Shown here: positions 59,784 to 64,000 of the stretch, one piece after another
Position numbering within the stretch: the stretch's first letter is position 1
Layout of the letters: every line of letters starts with the position of its first letter
Origin: RGIG3701 sp017403345
Lineage (GTDB): Bacteria > Planctomycetota > Planctomycetia > Pirellulales > Thermoguttaceae
Direction of reading: 5' to 3'
NCBI GenBank assembly: GCA_017403345.1
Contig: JAFQOH010000013.1
Coordinates: 1 to 64,000, forward strand
Length of the DNA stretch: 64,000 nucleotides
The notes under the pieces: model-generated
Told to the model about the DNA's origin: nothing
Seen by the model: the letters and a program-made list of their open reading frames with translations, nothing else
Databases searched by the model: none
Translations under genes and position numbers: made by a program

Positions 59784-61013
59784 TTAATCTTCAAAAACAT
59801 ATTCGTCGCCGTAGCCGTAATGTTCCGCCACGTAGTCGACATCTTTGTCTCCGCGTCCGGAAAGAGTCACGAGAATGGACCCGACTCGATGTTCACGGGC
59901 ATAGCGCATCCCGAAAGCCACAGCGTGGGAGCTTTCCAGCGCAGGGATGATCCCTTCGTAACGGCAGAGCTTGAAGAATGCATCCACGGCTTCCTCGTCG
60001 CTGGCAGTCTCATACTTGACGCGGCCAAGATCGCTCAGGAATGCGTGTTCCGGACCGACACCGGGATAATCCAGGCCGCTGGCGATCGAGTAAACGTCTG
60101 CCGCATCCCCGTCTTCCTTCTGAAGGAATTTGCTCCGGAATCCATGCAGGACTCCGTTGGTCCCAAAGCTCATGGTCGCGGCATGCTGACCGGGTTCCGC
60201 GCCTTTTCCAAGCGGCTCGACTCCGTAAATGTCAACCGGGTCTTTCAGGAAAGGAATGAACGTTCCGATGGAATTCGACCCGCCGCCGACGCAAGCCGCC
60301 ACAGCATCCGGAAGATGACCGGTCATTTCGAGGAACTGGGCGCGGGCTTCCTCACCCACGACGTATTGGAAATCACGGACCATCATCGGGAACGGATGCG
60401 GACCAAGGGCCGATCCGATGCAGTAAATGCAGTTTTTGTAGTCCTTCAGATACGCTTCAAACGCGGCGTCTACCGCCTCCTTAAGCGTTTTCTGTCCGTG
60501 AGTCACGCACACGACGTTCGCACCGAGCATCTTCATGCGCGTCACGTTCGGAGCCTGCTTCGCGATATCGATCTCCCCCATGTAGATGTCGCATTCCAGC
60601 CCGAAATACGCCGCCGCCGTGGCGAGCGCTACGCCGTGCTGTCCCGCTCCGGTCTCCGCAATGATCTTTTTGCGTCCGAGATACTTCGCCAGAAGCCCCT
60701 CGCCCATGCAGTGATTGAGCTTGTGCGCCCCGGTGTGGTTCAGATCTTCACGCTTGAGGTAGATCTGGCACGCGCCGAGTTTCTGGGAGAGTTTTTCACA
60801 ATGATAGACCGGCGTGGGACGCCCCTGAAATTCACGGCGGATACGGCGCAGCTCGCTGATAAATCGGGCACTGTGACAAATCGTACGATAGGCTTCGTCG
60901 ATCTCCTGGAAGACAGGACGAAGTTCCTCGGGCAAAAATTCCTGTCCTCCTCCGTACGGGCCAAAGTAGCCGTTGAGGTCCGGATAATTGCGCAGGTATG
61001 TGGAATAGTCCAT
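59784..61013 (-). CDS. trpB: Tryptophan synthase beta chain
   Basis: A 409-residue PLP enzyme joining indole and serine. The PLP lysine is Lys98 in REDLNHTGAHKLNH; AETGAGQHGVALATAAAYFGLECDIYMGE and CVGGGSNSIGTF (phosphate grip) are classic TrpB. The final LSGRGDKD is conserved. trpA is not adjacent. An AGGGAG ribosome-binding site precedes the start. Isolated, with its own terminator. Confidence 0.95.
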   Translation of the reverse strand: MDYSTYLRNYPDLNGYFGPYGGGQEFLPEELRPVFQEIDEAYRTICHSARFISELRRIRREFQGRPTPVYHCEKLSQKLGACQIYLKREDLNHTGAHKLNHCMGEGLLAKYLGRKKIIAETGAGQHGVALATAAAYFGLECDIYMGEIDIAKQAPNVTRMKMLGANVVCVTHGQKTLKEAVDAAFEAYLKDYKNCIYCIGSALGPHPFPMMVRDFQYVVGEEARAQFLEMTGHLPDAVAACVGGGSNSIGTFIPFLKDPVDIYGVEPLGKGAEPGQHAATMSFGTNGVLHGFRSKFLQKEDGDAADVYSIASGLDYPGVGPEHAFLSDLGRVKYETASDEEAVDAFFKLCRYEGIIPALESSHAVAFGMRYAREHRVGSILVTLSGRGDKDVDYVAEHYGYGDEYVFED

Positions 61014-61305
61014 GATTTTTCTCCCTATTTTTCGCGACTATATTGTGAATGAAAGAAAACTTTTTTAAGTTTACTCTTTTTTTTCAAAATGTCAAGCACT
61101 GGGAAAATCATTTTACGCTTTTTAGTGAAAAAAAATCCCAAAATTCCCGGCAGAAAAATAATCCAGAGATATTCCTGCAGAAAGACAGAAGCAGACGGAA
61201 AGAAAACACGAAATGATTTAAAAATCCACTTCGTGTCTTTCCGCATTTTTTCGCACTTTTCGCGTTTCCCCTCTCCGGGACTTCCGCATACGGTCTTCCG
61301 CAGTG

Positions 61306-62718
61306 TCAGCTGTCCAGCGGACGGGTCATTTTCATAGGATCGAGAGCCTGTGCAAGTACGTCCGGAGGAAGAACTTCCTGCTCAAGACAGAGTTCCCGGA
61401 TCGTCTTGCCCGTTTTGAAGGCTTCCTTCGCCAGCGCCGCTGCTTTTTCGTAGCCGATGTACGGATTCAGCGACGTGACCATCGAGAGACTCTGCTCGAC
61501 GGAGGCCTCGCATTTCTCGCGGTTCGCTTTCAGACCGGCGACGCAGTTCCGCGTGAAAACGTCCACGCACCGAGCCATGATCTCCGCGCTCTCAAGCAGG
61601 ACCGCAGCCATCAGCGGCATCGTGATGTTCAGCTGGAACTGGCCTCCCGCACCGCCGCAGACGGCGATCGCAGTGTCGTTTCCGATGACGCGGGCAGCGA
61701 CCTGGATCGAACTCTCGCAGAGGACCGGATTCACCTTGCCTGGCATGATGGAACTTCCGGGCTGCAGGTCGGGCAGCGCGATCTCGTAGTATCCGCATCG
61801 GGGTCCAGAACCGAGCCAGCGCACGTTGTTCGCGACGTTCATGAGAGTTACCGCGACGGCCTTCACAAGCGAATGGGCACGCACGACGCCGGTCCGCTGC
61901 GCGTTCGCCTCGAAATGATCGACCGCCTCGTAGAAGGGGATGCCGGTCTTTTCGCTCAGAAACGCTGCCGTCTCCGCCGCGAATCGCGGATGTGTGTTGA
62001 TTCCGGACCCGACCGCCGTCCCGCCAGCCGGAAGTTCATGAAGCGCTTTTTCCGCATCACGAGCATCCTGTGCCGCCAGTTCCATCTGACGCGCGAAACT
62101 CCCAAACTCCTGCCCTAGCGTCATCGGCGTAGCATCGGCAAGGTGCGTGCGTCCGATCTTCAGAATGTCCTTCCACTCCTCCGCCTTCTGTGCGAATGCC
62201 GCGGCACACTCTTCCAGCGCAGGAACAAGAGCCTCACGGATGAGCTTCGCGCCCGCAACGTGGATCGCCGTGGGGAAAATGTCGTTCGTGCTCTGCCCCA
62301 TGTTCACGTGGTCGTTGGGATGGATCGGCTTTTTCATGTCGAAACGGTCACCGCCGCAAAGTTCGATCGCACGGTTCGAAATGACCTCATTCACGTTCAT
62401 GTTCGTGGAAGTCCCAGACCCGGTCTGGTAAATATCGACGGGGAATTGGTCTCCCATTTTACCGTCTGCGACCTCGAGCGCCGCCGTTTTCATCGCCTCG
62501 ATCTGTTCCGGCGCAAGTTTTTTGCCCAAAAGTCCGAGTTTCTCATTCGCGCTTGCAGCTGCCCACTTTACTAATCCCATCGCCTGGATCATTTTCGCAG
62601 GAAGCGGAGCCTGCGCGATCGGAAAGTTTTCCACCGCACGCTGTGTCTGCGCGCCATAGTAGACGTCTGCCGGAAGGCGCACTTCGCCCATCGAGTCACG
62701 TTCAATGCGTTCTTTCAT
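61306..62718 (-). CDS. fumC: Class II fumarate hydratase
   Basis: A 470-residue enzyme of the fumarase/aspartase superfamily, making malate from fumarate. Signature GSSIMPGKVNP is present, as are GSGTSTNMNVNEVISNRA, HPNDHVNMGQSTNDIFPTA and GRTHLADATPMTLGQEF. These distinguish FumC from aspartase as far as sequence allows. The start at 62718 follows GGGAG; the longer frame would translate a pyrimidine-tract leader into a Lys/Glu-rich tail not found in the family. Confidence 0.93.
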   Translation of the reverse strand: MKERIERDSMGEVRLPADVYYGAQTQRAVENFPIAQAPLPAKMIQAMGLVKWAAASANEKLGLLGKKLAPEQIEAMKTAALEVADGKMGDQFPVDIYQTGSGTSTNMNVNEVISNRAIELCGGDRFDMKKPIHPNDHVNMGQSTNDIFPTAIHVAGAKLIREALVPALEECAAAFAQKAEEWKDILKIGRTHLADATPMTLGQEFGSFARQMELAAQDARDAEKALHELPAGGTAVGSGINTHPRFAAETAAFLSEKTGIPFYEAVDHFEANAQRTGVVRAHSLVKAVAVTLMNVANNVRWLGSGPRCGYYEIALPDLQPGSSIMPGKVNPVLCESSIQVAARVIGNDTAIAVCGGAGGQFQLNITMPLMAAVLLESAEIMARCVDVFTRNCVAGLKANREKCEASVEQSLSMVTSLNPYIGYEKAAALAKEAFKTGKTIRELCLEQEVLPPDVLAQALDPMKMTRPLDS

Positions 62719-62737
62719 GAATTTTGCTCCCTTTTTG

Positions 62738-62797
62738 TTTCCTTTTTCTTCTCTTTTCTTCTCTTTTCTTCCCTTTTCTTTTCTTCCCTTTTCTTCC
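62738..62797. repeat. Polypyrimidine imperfect repeat (TTTTCTTCTC/TTTTCTTCCC)
   Basis: Sixty bases of only C and T on the plus strand, built from 5- and 10-bp units. It lies in the leader of fumC between its likely promoter and ribosome-binding site, so the mRNA there is purine-rich. Confidence 0.85.
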
Positions 62798-62928
62798 ATT
62801 TTACTTCCTGAATGAAGAAAAGATCCGGAAAATTTGCCCCCTGCGTTCCGCGAGACCGGAAATTTTGCGAAACCGGTAAACATTTTCCTGAATTATGCCA
62901 CGAATGAAGAAAAAGTCAAGCCCCCGTA

Positions 62929-62957
62929 TTTACGGAAAGCGCAGATTATGGTATAAT
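62929..62957 (+). promoter_or_regulatory. Sigma-70-type promoter of the GDSL hydrolase gene
   Basis: -35 TTTACG (62929-62934), a 17-bp spacer and -10 TATAAT (62952-62957). GATTATGG precedes the -10. Confidence 0.7.
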
Positions 62958-63021
62958 CAGGCCGTGTAAGTTGATTTTCGTCCCTCCAACCCTCAGAAAA
63001 ACAGAAAAAAGGAAAACGCAC

Positions 63022-63762
63022 ATGAAAAAAATGTTCGCATTCTCCCGCCTCACGGCACTCTTGACCGGTCTGTGCCTCACGGCCGTCACCGTCCTTCTGC
63101 TCTCCGCTCCGGCACAGGCGCAGGCACAAGCACAGGATCAGGCACAGGAAAAAGAAGTCGTGGATCTGCTTATGGTCGGCGACTCCATCACCGACTTTTG
63201 GGACCGATCCGGCGACTACGGTCTGGAAGTCTACCAAAAGTACTTCTCCAACGCGAACCGCAAGACCGTGAATATCGGCGTCAGCGGCGATATTACCGAC
63301 CAGACGATGCAGCGTTTGGCGAATCCGATGCTCAACAAAATTTCGCCGAAGATGATCATGCTCATGATCGGCACGAACAATCTGAACCGCGGTCCTGAAA
63401 CGACTGCACGCTACACGGTAGAGGGGATCCGCGAGATCCTCGCGGCGCTCCGCGTCAAATTCCCGGAAGCTAAGATCCTGCTTCTCGCCGTCTTCCCGCG
63501 CTCCCAGCCCGAAACCGGTCCCGTTCCCGGTCCGCAGTACCGAATGCGCATCGATGCCATCAACGCACAGCTCCCAGCACTGGCCGACGGGAAATTCATC
63601 TTCTTTAAGAACATCAACGAGATCTTCCTGAATGAAGACGGAACGCTGAAAACGGAACTCATGCCTGACCAGCTCCACCCGAACAAAGCGGGCTACTATC
63701 TCTGGGCCGAGGCCGTCGAACCGATCGTTCAGGCTTGGACCGGCACGAAAGCTGGATCCTGA
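63022..63762 (+). CDS. Secreted SGNH/GDSL-family hydrolase
   Basis: A 246-residue protein. Signal peptide up to about residue 33, then a short AQAQ/DQAQ linker. Block I is VGDSITDFW with nucleophile Ser55; the second block is NIGVSGDITD (Gly) and the third GTNN (Asn). The last block is DQLHPN, with Asp216 and His219. The set matches SGNH hydrolases of the platelet-activating-factor acetylhydrolase-like group, often acetylesterases acting on glycans. AAGGA before the ATG sets the start. It has its own promoter and terminator. Substrate unknown. Confidence 0.9.
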   Translation: MKKMFAFSRLTALLTGLCLTAVTVLLLSAPAQAQAQAQDQAQEKEVVDLLMVGDSITDFWDRSGDYGLEVYQKYFSNANRKTVNIGVSGDITDQTMQRLANPMLNKISPKMIMLMIGTNNLNRGPETTARYTVEGIREILAALRVKFPEAKILLLAVFPRSQPETGPVPGPQYRMRIDAINAQLPALADGKFIFFKNINEIFLNEDGTLKTELMPDQLHPNKAGYYLWAEAVEPIVQAWTGTKAGS

Positions 63763-63794
63763 ATGATGAATGCCGGATCCTGAAAGCTCTCCAT

Positions 63795-63829
63795 AAAAAA
63801 AGAAGCTCCTTAAAAACGGGAGCTTCTTT
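63795..63829. terminator. Bidirectional terminator
   Basis: AAAGAAGCTCC (63799-63809) pairs perfectly with GGAGCTTCTTT (63819-63829). An A-run at 63795-63801 gives a T-run for the minus-strand gene; the plus-strand T-run is short. Confidence 0.8.
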
Positions 63830-63839
63830 GCATTTCGGC

Positions 63840-64000
63840 TCACTTGCCGTTTCCCACTCCGCGTGAAAATGCGTCGAAATGCTCGCGCCATTGCGTCGGA
63901 GCCTCAACTCTGCGGCCGCCGCGTACGGCAGGACGCTGTTTTTCCGTCTCCGTTCCGTTTTCGTATCGGAATGACTGCGGCACCAGCCCCAGATTTCGGA
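63840..64000 (-). CDS. C-terminal end of a gene cut by the window edge
   Basis: The minus strand is open from the right edge to a TGA at 63842-63840, about 53 codons. The translation includes GLVPQSFRYENGTETEKQR and ends AFSRGVGNGK, with balanced composition and a terminator directly after it. The start lies outside the window and I do not recognise the family. Confidence 0.5.
   Translation of the reverse strand, partial: RNLGLVPQSFRYENGTETEKQRPAVRGGRRVEAPTQWREHFDAFSRGVGNGK

Larger units (their letters stand above)
62719..63021. other. Divergent region between fumC and the GDSL hydrolase gene
   Basis: It contains the polypyrimidine repeat (62738-62797), a possible minus-strand -10 TAAAAT at 62803-62798 and the plus-strand promoter (62929-62957). 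No gene is seen. Confidence 0.65.

Noticed and set aside
62719..62883. N-terminal extension of the fumC frame
   Set aside because: It would translate the C/T repeat as a Lys/Glu-rich tract and contains the ribosome-binding site of the internal ATG.

Overview
The window looks like a chromosomal segment of a planctomycete (phylum Planctomycetota), possibly a host-associated or anaerobic lineage; this is inferred from gene content only. Supporting signs are a giant surface protein with the planctomycete LEPR-XLL N-terminal signature (LESLESRQML), a zinc-ribbon plus GYF_2 protein, a secreted YHS-like protein, several secreted proteins of planctomycete type, a solitary MraZ, and few operons. Coding DNA is moderately GC-rich, while intergenic DNA is AT-rich and unusually full of short tandem repeats. 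I saw no rRNA, tRNA, transposase, integrase, phage gene or CRISPR array.

Layout. 1-2.5 kb: a 16-bp tandem array, a polysaccharide-export lipoprotein and a degenerate repeat region. 2.5-7 kb: a secreted Pro/Glu-rich YHS-like protein, solitary mraZ, and an ACT-domain protein followed by a degenerate PaaK-like ligase. 7-18 kb: a large secreted LamG/glycosidase-like protein, a GAF-SpoIIE phosphatase followed by a Nif3-like protein, aat, a GYF_2 protein, a secreted conserved protein, and hisH-yacG. 18-23.4 kb (minus strand): a ketosynthase homologue lacking its catalytic triad, a GNAT-like protein, dus and pfkA. 23.9-29 kb: a 1725-residue acidic TPR protein with two coding minisatellites. 29-33 kb: oligopeptide-type ABC permeases and a FadL-type porin. 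33-37.7 kb: a polyprenyl diphosphate synthase, a Tat-exported GH5 enzyme with an inserted domain, a small lipoprotein and a protein in which one mature residue in five is cysteine. 37.8-49 kb: an NSS symporter with a 38-residue MetS-like subunit, clpS, an M20 dipeptidase, a clan GH-A glycosidase, acnA and a secreted protein. 49-59 kb: a 3332-residue GLUG-repeat surface protein. 59.8-64 kb: trpB, fumC, a GDSL hydrolase and a truncated gene at the right edge.

How the genes fit together. Central metabolism is represented by isolated genes (pfkA, acnA, fumC, hisH, trpB) rather than pathway operons. Aat and ClpS together suggest an N-degron route to ClpAP. Secreted glycosidases, an SGNH hydrolase, peptide permeases, a dipeptidase and an amino-acid symporter suit a scavenger of polysaccharide and peptide. 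Many genes have readable sigma-70-type promoters, several sharing an AAATCnGG element just upstream of TATAAT, and most transcription units end in clear hairpin terminators.

The least ordinary content is the set of enzyme homologues missing catalytic residues (ketosynthase, PaaK-like, SpoIIE-like), the two giant repeat proteins, the Cys-rich secreted protein, and the many tandem repeats in leaders and at gene ends. I do not see one clear multi-gene system that I would call new.
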